Below, in pieces: positions 15,110-23,318 of a stretch of DNA of 23,841 bases. Below the pieces are notes generated by a model. It saw nothing but the letters and a program-made list of their open reading frames with translations, searched no databases and was not told the origin of the DNA. Numbering within the stretch: the first letter of the stretch is position 1; every line of letters begins with the position of its first letter. Source of the stretch: a bacterium (lineage in GTDB: Bacteria > UBP15 > UBA6099 > DSWB01); NCBI GenBank assembly GCA_020061125.1, contig JAGUYV010000235.1, forward strand, positions 1-23,841, in the 5' to 3' direction. The position numbers and the translations under genes are program-made.

Positions 15110-17299
15110 ATGCGAATTATTGCCGTAAAACATGGATTGTCACAGCGACGGTGCGCCGTCCGCTCTGCGCAGCACGCGCTGTTCGCGTGCGCGCTTGTTT
15201 GGGCCGCGCTTTGCGCGTGCGGCACGCACACGCAAGCGGCCATGCTCAACGAACCCCTGCACCAGGGCCTGCGCTACGAGGATTCCGAGTGCCTCATGTG
15301 CCACAGCGCCACTGTGACCGGCGAACGATCCGGGCGCACTTATGAACCCGTGGATCCGGATTCTCTCAAGCATTCCGTGCATAAGGAAATCCATTGCGTG
15401 CAGTGCCACAAGGGCGCGCGCCTCTCGAAGGATCGCAGCCACATGACCGCCATCACCATGGTCGAGTGCAAGGACTGCCACTACAAAGGCAACGACATCG
15501 GCGCCCCCCAGAAAGATGTTGCCGAAGAATACATGCAGGGCGTTCACGGACAGTCCGTTCTCAAGGACAAAGCCTCAAAAGCGCCCCGCTGCTGGGACTG
15601 CCACACTGGCCATTCCATCAAAAAAGTGTCCGGCGGCAAGAAGTCCGTAAACCGCGACCGCGTGGTCAAGGTCTGCAAGAACTGCCATTACGATTCCAAA
15701 ATCATGGGCAAATATAAACTGCGCACGGCTTTCATCGCCCAGTATGACAACACCCCGCACGCCAGGGCGCGCCAGAAGGGAAACGACAAGGCCGCAATCT
15801 GCACCGATTGCCACGGCAACCACAACATCAAAAAGCGCGATGACCCCGGCAACCCTCTGAAGCCCGCCCATGTGCCGGAAACCTGCGCAAAGTGCCACAA
15901 GGATGTTTCGGAGGTTTACAAAAAGAGCATCCACGGAAAGGGCTGGCTTGAGGGCGTCAAGGATGCGCCCGTATGCACCACATGCCACGGCGAGCATGAG
16001 ATCCGCTATGTAAAAAACCCGGACGCCACCGTGTATCCCACGCATGTGGTGTCTCTGTGCGAAGACTGTCATTCGAACATATCCATCCAGCGCGAATACG
16101 GACTGCGCAACACTGTGGAGACTTACAAGAAGTCCTACCACGGCATTGTGAACAGGCTGGGCCGCGATGTGCAGGTGGCCAATTGCGCAAGCTGCCACGG
16201 CCACCATGACATCCTGCCATCAACAGATAAAAATTCCCGGGTGAACGCCGCCAATCTGGGCAAAACCTGCGGCAATTGCCACGAGCCGGCCATGCTGAAC
16301 AGCAACATCGGCAAAATCCATGTGGCCGCCGAACCCGGAAGCTCCCTCATTCTGTTCTACATTAAGTGGATCTATATCGTCATGATTACCGGATCCATCG
16401 GGGGCATGCTGTTCTATATTTTCACGGACCTGTTCGGTTTCGTCACGCGCCGCCGCAGGCATATTCTCGAACGCATAAGGCGCAAAGAGCAGGAATCCGA
16501 TGACAGCGCGTTCCATGACCCCGCCGGGGAGCACGGGCATGCGGATCCGGACCTTCCCGACGACATGGAAGTCGAGCGCTGGCCCCGCGCCTACCGCATC
16601 CAGCACCTGCTGCTGATCACTTCCTTCACCATGCTCGTGCTCACGGGAATGCCCCTCGTGTTCCCGGACCTGTCCATTTTCCGTCTCATCGCGCGCAACG
16701 AATTCCTCTATGAACTGCGCGGCATTACGCACCGCGCGTTCGGATTCCTCATGATCGCGCTGTGCGCCTACCATGTGCTGTTCGTGGCCGCCAACCGGGC
16801 GGCGCGCCGCGACATCCTCAACATGATTCCAAAACCCCGCGACGCACGCGACGCCTTCCAGGCCGTGCTATACAACCTCAACCTGCGCCGCGAACACCCG
16901 CACATGCCGCGCTACAATTTCATCGAAAAATTCGAGTATCTGGCCATGGCTTGGGGCAGCTTCGTGATGATCGCCACGGGCCTGGTTCTCACCTTCAACA
17001 GTTTCTTCCTCCAGTACATTCCATGGATCGGATTCGACATCGCAACCCTGGTGCACAAATTCGAAGCCATTCTCGCCACGCTCGCCATTCTGATCTGGCA
17101 CATGTACACCGTGCACCTCACTCCGGATTTCTTCCCTATGAACAAAGTGTTCTTCAACGGGAAGATATCCCTGGGCAATCTTCGCAAGCACCACGGCGAG
17201 GAATATGAGCAGGTGGCCGAAGAACTCAAACGGCGGACCGCAGGAACCGTGGAGAACGATACGGATGTGCGGAACGGAAACGGAGGCGGCGATTCGTGA
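15110..17299 (+). CDS. CbcL-like fusion: undecaheme cytochrome c plus diheme cytochrome b domain
   Basis: This 729-residue protein has a signal peptide (about 1-43), then 11 CXXCH motifs between residues 61 and 391. A first membrane helix is at about 412-436, followed by a charged loop (448-495). A b561/hydrogenase-b-type domain of about four helices comes next (495-670), with candidate heme b ligands H499, H541, H555, H649 and H664. The architecture is that of Geobacter CbcL, an inner-membrane menaquinol oxidase, but with 11 c hemes rather than the nine I recall for CbcL. ATG 15110 is chosen because it puts the signal peptide at the N-terminus; ATG 15047 would add 21 residues, and neither has a strong ribosome-binding site. 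The tail reads into the next gene with a GTGA overlap. Confidence 0.9.
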   Translation: MRIIAVKHGLSQRRCAVRSAQHALFACALVWAALCACGTHTQAAMLNEPLHQGLRYEDSECLMCHSATVTGERSGRTYEPVDPDSLKHSVHKEIHCVQCHKGARLSKDRSHMTAITMVECKDCHYKGNDIGAPQKDVAEEYMQGVHGQSVLKDKASKAPRCWDCHTGHSIKKVSGGKKSVNRDRVVKVCKNCHYDSKIMGKYKLRTAFIAQYDNTPHARARQKGNDKAAICTDCHGNHNIKKRDDPGNPLKPAHVPETCAKCHKDVSEVYKKSIHGKGWLEGVKDAPVCTTCHGEHEIRYVKNPDATVYPTHVVSLCEDCHSNISIQREYGLRNTVETYKKSYHGIVNRLGRDVQVANCASCHGHHDILPSTDKNSRVNAANLGKTCGNCHEPAMLNSNIGKIHVAAEPGSSLILFYIKWIYIVMITGSIGGMLFYIFTDLFGFVTRRRRHILERIRRKEQESDDSAFHDPAGEHGHADPDLPDDMEVERWPRAYRIQHLLLITSFTMLVLTGMPLVFPDLSIFRLIARNEFLYELRGITHRAFGFLMIALCAYHVLFVAANRAARRDILNMIPKPRDARDAFQAVLYNLNLRREHPHMPRYNFIEKFEYLAMAWGSFVMIATGLVLTFNSFFLQYIPWIGFDIATLVHKFEAILATLAILIWHMYTVHLTPDFFPMNKVFFNGKISLGNLRKHHGEEYEQVAEELKRRTAGTVENDTDVRNGNGGGDS

Positions 17300-19191
17300 A
17301 GCTCCTCAAGCGTTCTCTGAAAATCATTGCCGCGCTCGCGCTGGTTCTTGCCGTGCTCGCGTGCATCCAGTTCTTTTTCCGTCAGGAGAAATTTATTTTC
17401 GCGTGCCGCGCATGCCATGAAATGCGCACGCACAAAACCAATTTGAGCTTCGCCAGGCACGAAGGCGTGGACTGCGTCAAGTGCCATGTGCTGGAATCCG
17501 TGTACGACATGGCGGTGATCAAGTATTTCAAACCGGAAAAGAAATACAAAAACATCACCGTGGCCGACGCCCGGTGCTCTGCCTGCCACCCGGACATCAA
17601 GGACCAGACGGTTTTTTACCACGATGTGCCGTTTTCCCACACCGCGCATCTCGAAGCGGGTGAGCATTGCTCCAAGTGCCACCGCAGTTTCGTGCACCGC
17701 AAGAGCCGGACCTCGCCTCTGATCAGCCTTCGCCAGTGCCGCGACTGCCACGAGAAAAAACGCAGAACGCACACGCCCCCGACCACCATCCGCGACCTGG
17801 GCGAACTTGAAAAGCAGCCCCACGACGACGGCTGGTATGTGGACCACAAGAATATCAAAAAAGCCGAGGAGAAATCCTGCGCCGAATGCCACCACAAGGA
17901 TTTCTGCACCGCGTGCCACGACAACTACAAGGACCATGTGGACAACTGGTGGGCCAACCACTACCAGGAAGCCATGATCCGGTTGCCCGAGTGCCAGATC
18001 TGCCACAGGCCCGATTACTGCATCTCGTGCCACAAGCAGCGCATTCCAACCACGCACCGCACAAAAGAGTGGGGCATGAACCACTGGACCGGCATCAACC
18101 TGGTGGAGTGCAACACCTGCCATACGCTGAATTTCTGCAAATCATGCCACACGCGCAATCAACCCAAATCGCACGCAACCATCAAGGACCATGCGGGCAT
18201 GAAACCTTCCATGGAACCCACATGCGATGTGTGCCACCAGAAGAATTCCTGTTCCTCGTGCCACCACTCGGAGACCCAGGGCGCGGCCTGCGGCTCGTGC
18301 CACGAGAAAGCCGCATCCAGCACTGTGAAAACAGCACAGGGAACCATGTCTCACGAGCGCCACACGGGGCAGGGCGGCGTGCTGTGCACGGAGTGCCACC
18401 GCAACGCACCCGAGCCGGGCAGGTTCCAGACCCGAAACGACTGCATGGCCTGCCACCACAGCCCCGAGCGCAAGTCCTGCCTCTCGTGCCACAGCGGCAT
18501 CTTCGACACCGTGGTGCGCGTGAACAACCGCAGCTTCTCGCACAAGCGCCACACAGGCCCCGCGGACCTTACATGTACGACATGCCACCGCGCCGACGGA
18601 ACGGGCCGTTTCACAAACGAGCAGGGCTGCTCCTCATGCCATCACAGCAAACAGCAGAGAAAGACCTGCTACGCATGCCACGGGGACATCCTGAAAAAGA
18701 CCGTGTCGTCCAGCAACAAGAAATTCTCGCACGATTCCCATGTGAACACGCATGGGGTGCCGTGCCACAAGTGCCATGTTTTCGCAAACACCAGAACCGG
18801 GCTGCGCAACGCTTATGACTGCAACTCCTGCCACCACAATCAGGCCGGAGGCAATTGCAAGAGCTGCCACCCGGTGCAGCAGCGCGAAACGGCAAAGAGT
18901 TCCATGGATTACGAGTGCGAATTCTGCCACAAAATTGACGGCCCCAATTTCAGCGACCCGCGCGGAAACTGCCGCAGTTGCCACGCTCTGGCTTATTCCC
19001 AGGAAGTGCAGGCGCACGGCGCCAAATCGTGCGACACATGCCACCCGCCGCATTCCTGGGCCTATGGCAAGGGAACGCCCTGCGTGAAATGCCACGCAAA
19101 GCCCGAGGCCATGCACAAGCGCGACATCAAGGGGATGAAATGCACCGACTGCCACGAGCCGCACATCTGGCGCGCGGCGCCGCCAAGATGA
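17296..19191 (+). CDS. 28-heme membrane-anchored c-type cytochrome
   Basis: This 631-residue protein has 28 CXXCH motifs, about one per 22 residues. GTG 17296 overlaps the preceding stop (GTGA). An uncleaved N-terminal helix (about 8-28) precedes a NapC-like opening with CRACH at 37 and CVKCH at 60. Four double-heme modules CXXCHx4CXXCH follow at 195, 233, 272 and 310. Then come three triheme modules starting SHxxH at 352, 415 and 478, a period of exactly 63. A C-terminal cap (541-625) clearly matches that of the 27-heme protein, with shared patterns CxFCH, DP...C, HGA(K/R)SC, HSW and CHxPH(I/V)W. The two giants are therefore paralogues across their C-terminal halves. It is last gene of the operon and its cap lies farthest from the anchor. 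A trans-periplasmic wire is an inference. Confidence 0.9.
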   Translation: MKLLKRSLKIIAALALVLAVLACIQFFFRQEKFIFACRACHEMRTHKTNLSFARHEGVDCVKCHVLESVYDMAVIKYFKPEKKYKNITVADARCSACHPDIKDQTVFYHDVPFSHTAHLEAGEHCSKCHRSFVHRKSRTSPLISLRQCRDCHEKKRRTHTPPTTIRDLGELEKQPHDDGWYVDHKNIKKAEEKSCAECHHKDFCTACHDNYKDHVDNWWANHYQEAMIRLPECQICHRPDYCISCHKQRIPTTHRTKEWGMNHWTGINLVECNTCHTLNFCKSCHTRNQPKSHATIKDHAGMKPSMEPTCDVCHQKNSCSSCHHSETQGAACGSCHEKAASSTVKTAQGTMSHERHTGQGGVLCTECHRNAPEPGRFQTRNDCMACHHSPERKSCLSCHSGIFDTVVRVNNRSFSHKRHTGPADLTCTTCHRADGTGRFTNEQGCSSCHHSKQQRKTCYACHGDILKKTVSSSNKKFSHDSHVNTHGVPCHKCHVFANTRTGLRNAYDCNSCHHNQAGGNCKSCHPVQQRETAKSSMDYECEFCHKIDGPNFSDPRGNCRSCHALAYSQEVQAHGAKSCDTCHPPHSWAYGKGTPCVKCHAKPEAMHKRDIKGMKCTDCHEPHIWRAAPPR

Positions 19192-19258
19192 GGAGGCTGC
19201 GGGATGCGCCTGGTATTTCTGCGCCCGCGCAATGTATTTATTTTCGGGTCTCTGACCC

Positions 19259-19286
19259 TTGCAGTTCCCGCGTGCGGTTTTAATAT
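19259..19286 (+). promoter_or_regulatory. Weak promoter candidate upstream of the c554-like gene
   Basis: TTGCAG (19259-19264) is followed after 16 bases by TAATAT (19281-19286), which are partial matches only. It sits in the 178-base gap before ATG 19370 and just after a small GGGTC/GACCC hairpin (19246-19258). The gap and the strong ribosome-binding site suggest an independent transcript, but this particular site is tentative. Confidence 0.22.
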
Positions 19287-19369
19287 TTAGTAGATCTATG
19301 GGATTTTGTGTAAGCAATCCAAAATGCGGATTCATTGATATAAACAAAACACAACGCAAGGAGGAAAAC

Positions 19370-19945
19370 ATGAGCAGAAAAATCTTCATCGCAGCCCTGG
19401 CCCTGTGTCTGGCTCTGGCTGTGTCGGGCGTGCGCCTGATCTCGGCCGAAGACGCCAAGGAAGAGAAAAAGCTCGAGTTCAAGGGCGCCAAGCAGTGCAT
19501 CAACTGCCACAAGGATCTGGATAATTCCGTAGAGGTCTGGCAGAAGGAAATGCACGCCAAGGCGTATGAAACCCTGGGTACGGATGCGGCCAAGGCGTTC
19601 AGCAAGGATCCGCAGAACGATCCCGCTTGCCTCAAGTGCCACACCACCGGCTACGGGCAGCCAGGAGGCTTCGACCTCAAGCTCGAAGACAAGAAGAAGG
19701 AAGCGCTTGCGGGCGTGACCTGTGAGTCCTGCCACGGACCCGGCGAGAAGTACAACACGGTCATGATGCAGGCCAAGATGAAGGGCAACTACTCGACCGA
19801 GGCAGCGGCCGAAGCCGGACTTCTGGTTCCGGATGAAAAGACCTGCCTCACCTGCCACAACGAGGAAAGCCCCACCTTCAAGGAATTCGATTACGAAAAG
19901 ATGGTTGCAAAAATCAAGCACGGCGAAAAGCTCGAAACCAAGTAA
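19370..19945 (+). CDS. Cytochrome c554-like tetraheme c-type cytochrome
   Basis: This 191-residue protein starts at ATG 19370, after a strong AAGGAGG. A signal peptide (about 1-26) is followed by CINCH (43), CLKCH (87), CESCH (118) and CLTCH (159). The spacing, the KQCINCHK...VWQKEMHAKAYETL stretch around the first heme and the CESCHGPGEKY motif at the third fit the cytochrome c554 family. In ammonia oxidisers that family takes electrons from hydroxylamine oxidoreductase, but homologues are widespread in metal and sulfur reducers. No such enzyme is encoded here, so it is best read as a soluble periplasmic shuttle. It is flanked by a 178-base gap and a strong hairpin, so it is probably expressed separately, perhaps at high level. 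Confidence 0.88.
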   Translation: MSRKIFIAALALCLALAVSGVRLISAEDAKEEKKLEFKGAKQCINCHKDLDNSVEVWQKEMHAKAYETLGTDAAKAFSKDPQNDPACLKCHTTGYGQPGGFDLKLEDKKKEALAGVTCESCHGPGEKYNTVMMQAKMKGNYSTEAAAEAGLLVPDEKTCLTCHNEESPTFKEFDYEKMVAKIKHGEKLETK

Positions 19946-19973
19946 TTCGCGCCGCGCTTACAGTGTGGAAATC

Positions 19974-20002
19974 CCGGATGGCGGACCCGTTCCGCCATCC
20001 GG
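19974..20002 (+). terminator. Strong hairpin after the c554-like gene
   Basis: CCGGATGGCGGA (19974-19985) pairs perfectly with TCCGCCATCCGG (19991-20002) around loop CCCGT. This is a 12-bp stem. Only a weak T-rich stretch (TTGCATTAT) follows. It could terminate the cytochrome transcript fully or partly, or protect its 3' end, before the thioredoxin-like gene. Confidence 0.55.
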
Positions 20003-20056
20003 TTGCATTATCCGGGGCGCTTCGATGCGCGCCCCTTTGATGTTGGGAGACGCCTT

Positions 20057-20491
20057 ATGAAATTTACCCTGATGCGCATGATGGCGCTGCTGTTTGTGGC
20101 CGCATTCTCCGCGGCCTGCATTTATGTGCCCCGGGCCATCGAAGCCGCGGAACAGAGAAAAACGGAACAGACGCTGGATTCCGTGTTCGGCGCGCGGCCC
20201 GTGGTGCTCCAGTACACATCCCCGGACTGTTCCACATGCAAAGCCATGAAGCCCGTGGTCAAAAAACTCAAGCAGGATTACAAAGGCCGCATAGATTTCG
20301 TGGAGGTTTCCGTGGAATCGGCCACGGCTCAAACGCTTCAGGAGATGTTCCCGCCCGAGTACCTTCCTTCGTTTTTCCTGCTCCATGACCGGGACACCGT
20401 ATACACCCGCGTGGAAGGCGAAGTCTCGGACGAGCATTTCCGCGCCATGCTGGACGACATGCTGAACGCGCCCAAAAACATGGTGAACTGA
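20057..20491 (+). CDS. Thioredoxin-like protein, possible apocytochrome c thiol reductant
   Basis: This 144-residue protein starts at ATG 20057, seven bases after GGGAG. A hydrophobic N-terminus (about 8-25) suggests export; SAAC at 18-21 is a poor lipobox but lipidation cannot be excluded. The thioredoxin fold is shown by TSPDCSTCKAMKP with active-site CSTC at 58-61, and by a cis-Pro motif YLPSFF at 102-107. It lies 70 bases before a CcmF heme lyase. In System I cytochrome c maturation, an exported thioredoxin (CcmG/CcmH pathway) keeps CXXCH cysteines reduced before heme attachment, and that is the most likely role here. It lacks the usual CcmG WCxPC sequence, so the exact assignment is open. 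Confidence 0.75.
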   Translation: MKFTLMRMMALLFVAAFSAACIYVPRAIEAAEQRKTEQTLDSVFGARPVVLQYTSPDCSTCKAMKPVVKKLKQDYKGRIDFVEVSVESATAQTLQEMFPPEYLPSFFLLHDRDTVYTRVEGEVSDEHFRAMLDDMLNAPKNMVN

Positions 20492-20561
20492 TAGCGCGCG
20501 AGGCATGGTTATTCGTCGTCCGCAATCCGGACCATTCATCTGAACGAGAGAGGAATTATTC

Positions 20562-23255
20562 ATGGCCATACTTCAATACGCCCCCCTGTGCCTGGCGATC
20601 CTTGTCTTCGGGTACTATCTTTTCGATCCCGATGAAAAGCGGCAGCGGTTTGGTGCGGTTCTGCGCTGGGCCACGGTCCTGGCCTCCACGGCCATGGTGA
20701 TCCGGCTCTTCGCGCTCTTCCTGGGCCGCCGCTACGAGTTCGCCTATGTGTTCGAGAATTCGAGCCAGGATCTGGAATTCATTTACCGGTTCTCCGCGGT
20801 GTGGGCCGGGCAGGCGGGCACCTTCCTGCTGTGGTACTGGTTCACGGCCCTGCTTCTCGTGTTCATGGTGCGGCCGCAGGACATGCGCAATCAGGTCTGG
20901 TGCGCCGTGGGTTTCGTGCTGGTTCTCATCGGCGTGTTTCTGGCCATCGAGTCCCCTTTCGCGCTTGTGTCCCGAGAAGAACTTGAAACGCTCCGCTCAC
21001 AAATGGCGCGCGGCATGCTGGCGCCCGGATTCTTAAATTCCGCAGGTCTGCCCGCGGACGGCCAGGGGCTGAACCCCATTCTAAAAAACCCGTGGATGGC
21101 CATTCATCCTCCCCTGATCTTCATTGGCTACGGACTGGCTGCGGCGCCGTTCGCCCTGGCTGCGGCCGCAGTCGCCAAAAGGCAAATCAACTCCTGGGCG
21201 CATCCGGCGCGCATCTGGTCGGCGCTGGCGTGGGCGTTTCTGGGCGCGGGGATTTTCTGCGGCAGTTACTGGGCGTACATCATCCTGGGCTGGGGCGGAT
21301 ACTGGGGCTGGGACCCTGTGGAGAACGCATCGCTTCTCCCCTGGATCGCGCTCGCGGCACTGTCCCACGGCCTCATCATCCAGGGCGGCGGCAAGCGGTT
21401 CTCATCCTGGAACCTGCTGCTCGCATTCGTTCCCCTGGCCATGGTTTTTGTCACAACCTTCCTCACGCGCAGCGGCGCGCTGGCCGAGTTCTCGGTGCAT
21501 TCCTTCCAGAAGAGCCTGCTTTTTTATCCCATCGCCATGACCCTGGCCGCGGTGTGCGCCGTGAGTCTGGGGCTGTGGATATTCGCCCTTGGCGCGCGCA
21601 TCGCCACGAACCGCGCGGACAGCGCCCCGAAATGGGGGCACAGGCTCCTGTCATGGACAATCGTGCTCATGATCATGCTTCTGGGTTTCGTGATGCTCGG
21701 CACCCTGTTCCCGCTACTGTCCGGAATTCCGGTGATCCGGAGTCTGCCCATGATCTCGGGCATGGCCGCGGGCGGGGCGGCCACCGTGGATCAGTCGTAC
21801 TACAACAAGACCACTTTTTTCAGCATGTTTCTGATTGGCGGCATTCTGATCGCCTGTCCGTTCCTGTTTGTGCGGGCGGCCAGGGGCGCGGCCGGGCGCG
21901 CGCGCACGATTGCCGGAACACTGGGCGCAATCGCTGGCGCAGCGCTGCTTGCAGCCTCGGCGCCCAAGGCCTCGTCCGGCACGATTCTGGTTTTGAGTTA
22001 CGCGCTCGCGCTTATGGCGGGCGCAACAGCCGCCATCAACATCGCCAATGTCCTGCACTTCTACAGGCTTAAAAACTGGAGTCTGGGAGGGTATACGGTT
22101 CACGCGGGGGTAGGGCTTCTCACTCTCGGCGTGCTCACCACCTCGTTCGGTTCCCGCGAACAGCAGGTGAGCCTGTCCACGGGCCAGACGGTCAAGGGCA
22201 AAATCGCGGAAGTCACGCTGACCAATGTCGAGTTTGACGCCAAACACGAACAGGGCATCGCCATTCTGGACATCAGGCGCGGCGCGAAAACGCAGATCGC
22301 GGCCGTGCGCTTCAATGTCGGCGAGACGCGGCGAGCGCCCACGCCCACCATTTTGAGTTCCCTGGCGTCAGACCTGTACATCATTCCCGAAAGCTTCTCC
22401 GCAATGCCGGGCGGCATGCCCGGCGGCGGCATGCCGCAAGCAGCGCCGGGCATGGGCATGATGGACGAACAGGACCTGCCCGAGGGCGACACCGTGACCC
22501 GCACACAGTCCGTGCGCGCGGGACAGGCGGAACTCCTGCTGATCGGGTGGGACCTGGCGTCCGGAGGCATGGAGCAGGGATCTCTGAATGTACAGCTTCA
22601 AATCACGGACGCGAGCGGCCAGCGGCAGATTACAGCGCCCTTCAACGCCATGGGCGGGGCGCAGAACAGCCCGGCCATCACGCTGGACGACGGAACCAAA
22701 GTGCGCGTGCTGCGCATCAATGTGAACAAGCGCCAGCCGGACCAGGAGTTCGCGGTTCTGGAAATCATCGAACCCCAGAGCCGCGCGCCGCGCATGCGCC
22801 CCGGGCGGTACGCGGATCCGTACATCATCCAGGCCTCTTTTTCCGTGGCGCAGGCCCCGGAAGCATCGCCCGAACCCGGACACGAAGGCCACGACCATGA
22901 GGAAATCATGGAATCAGGAGCCGTGCCGGGAAGCCCGGCTCCGGAAACCGCGCCGGATGCGGAACAGGATGTACAGAACCTGCCCCCCGGTCATCCGCCA
23001 ATGCCCGAAGGCATGGACGGCATGGGAAGCGGCATGCCCGGTGGAATGCAAGGCATGGGTGATATGGGCGGCATGGGAGGCGCGATGCCTCCGGGCCATC
23101 CGCCTGCTGGCATGGGCGGCATGGGCGGCGCCGTGCAGGTGCGCATCCTCACCAAACCATTCGTCGTGCTTCTGTGGCTCGGAATGCTTCTCATCACCGC
23201 AGGCGCAGCGGCCGCATCGCTCCGGGGACGCGGCAAGTCCAAAGCAAACGACTGA
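20562..23255 (+). CDS. ccmF: CcmF/NrfE-family cytochrome c heme lyase with Met/His-rich insert
   Basis: This 897-residue polytopic membrane protein starts at ATG 20562, with GAGAGGA upstream. CcmF hallmarks are present: WAGQAGTFLLW (81-91), NPWMAIHPPL (176-185), the heme-handling WWD stretch WGGYWGWDPVEN (244-255), LTRSGALAEFSVHSF (301-315), and histidines 182, 269, 313 and 514 at likely heme-ligand sites. The enzyme attaches heme to CXXCH cysteines in System I maturation. The family is usually about 600-700 residues. The excess lies in the periplasmic loop before the last helix (866-886). That loop contains a Met/Gly-rich patch (614-634) and a His/Met/Pro/Gly tract (773-856) with Met every three to four residues. 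Other System I genes are not in the window. The gene follows the thioredoxin-like gene and is probably co-transcribed with it. Confidence 0.93.
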   Translation: MAILQYAPLCLAILVFGYYLFDPDEKRQRFGAVLRWATVLASTAMVIRLFALFLGRRYEFAYVFENSSQDLEFIYRFSAVWAGQAGTFLLWYWFTALLLVFMVRPQDMRNQVWCAVGFVLVLIGVFLAIESPFALVSREELETLRSQMARGMLAPGFLNSAGLPADGQGLNPILKNPWMAIHPPLIFIGYGLAAAPFALAAAAVAKRQINSWAHPARIWSALAWAFLGAGIFCGSYWAYIILGWGGYWGWDPVENASLLPWIALAALSHGLIIQGGGKRFSSWNLLLAFVPLAMVFVTTFLTRSGALAEFSVHSFQKSLLFYPIAMTLAAVCAVSLGLWIFALGARIATNRADSAPKWGHRLLSWTIVLMIMLLGFVMLGTLFPLLSGIPVIRSLPMISGMAAGGAATVDQSYYNKTTFFSMFLIGGILIACPFLFVRAARGAAGRARTIAGTLGAIAGAALLAASAPKASSGTILVLSYALALMAGATAAINIANVLHFYRLKNWSLGGYTVHAGVGLLTLGVLTTSFGSREQQVSLSTGQTVKGKIAEVTLTNVEFDAKHEQGIAILDIRRGAKTQIAAVRFNVGETRRAPTPTILSSLASDLYIIPESFSAMPGGMPGGGMPQAAPGMGMMDEQDLPEGDTVTRTQSVRAGQAELLLIGWDLASGGMEQGSLNVQLQITDASGQRQITAPFNAMGGAQNSPAITLDDGTKVRVLRINVNKRQPDQEFAVLEIIEPQSRAPRMRPGRYADPYIIQASFSVAQAPEASPEPGHEGHDHEEIMESGAVPGSPAPETAPDAEQDVQNLPPGHPPMPEGMDGMGSGMPGGMQGMGDMGGMGGAMPPGHPPAGMGGMGGAVQVRILTKPFVVLLWLGMLLITAGAAAASLRGRGKSKAND

Positions 23256-23318
23256 CCGGCGAAGCAGCGCCCCGCGGCCGCAACGCATTCGCGCGCGGCT
23301 TCGTTATAATGAAATGTC
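23256..23318. promoter_or_regulatory. Gap with a TATAAT box just before mtaB
   Basis: A perfect TATAAT lies at 23305-23310, but no good -35 is seen at 17 bases upstream (AACGCA). A start about seven bases downstream would fall at the mtaB ATG itself, giving a nearly leaderless message, which fits the absence of a ribosome-binding site. It may equally be chance. Confidence 0.2.

Noticed and set aside
13696-15249. Long antisense open frame (517 codons) opposite the 27-heme gene, and similar ones at 4878-6242, 8036-9031 and 11508-12740
   Set aside because: They shadow multiheme genes whose GC-rich codon usage, with repeated TGC/CAC codons, removes stops on the opposite strand. Their translations show no domains and begin without ribosome-binding sites.
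17878-18264. CRISPR-like spacing of TGCCAC repeats within the multiheme genes
   Set aside because: The repeated TGC-N6-TGCCAC pattern is simply the coding of CXXCH motifs in an intact reading frame, not a repeat-spacer array.
19246-19258. GGGTC-TCT-GACCC hairpin as terminator of the 28-heme operon
   Set aside because: The stem is only five base pairs and no T-run follows, so it was not listed as a terminator.
19370-19945. Hydroxylamine or ammonia oxidation role for the c554-like cytochrome
   Set aside because: No hydroxylamine oxidoreductase or related gene is present, and this cytochrome family also occurs in organisms that do not nitrify.
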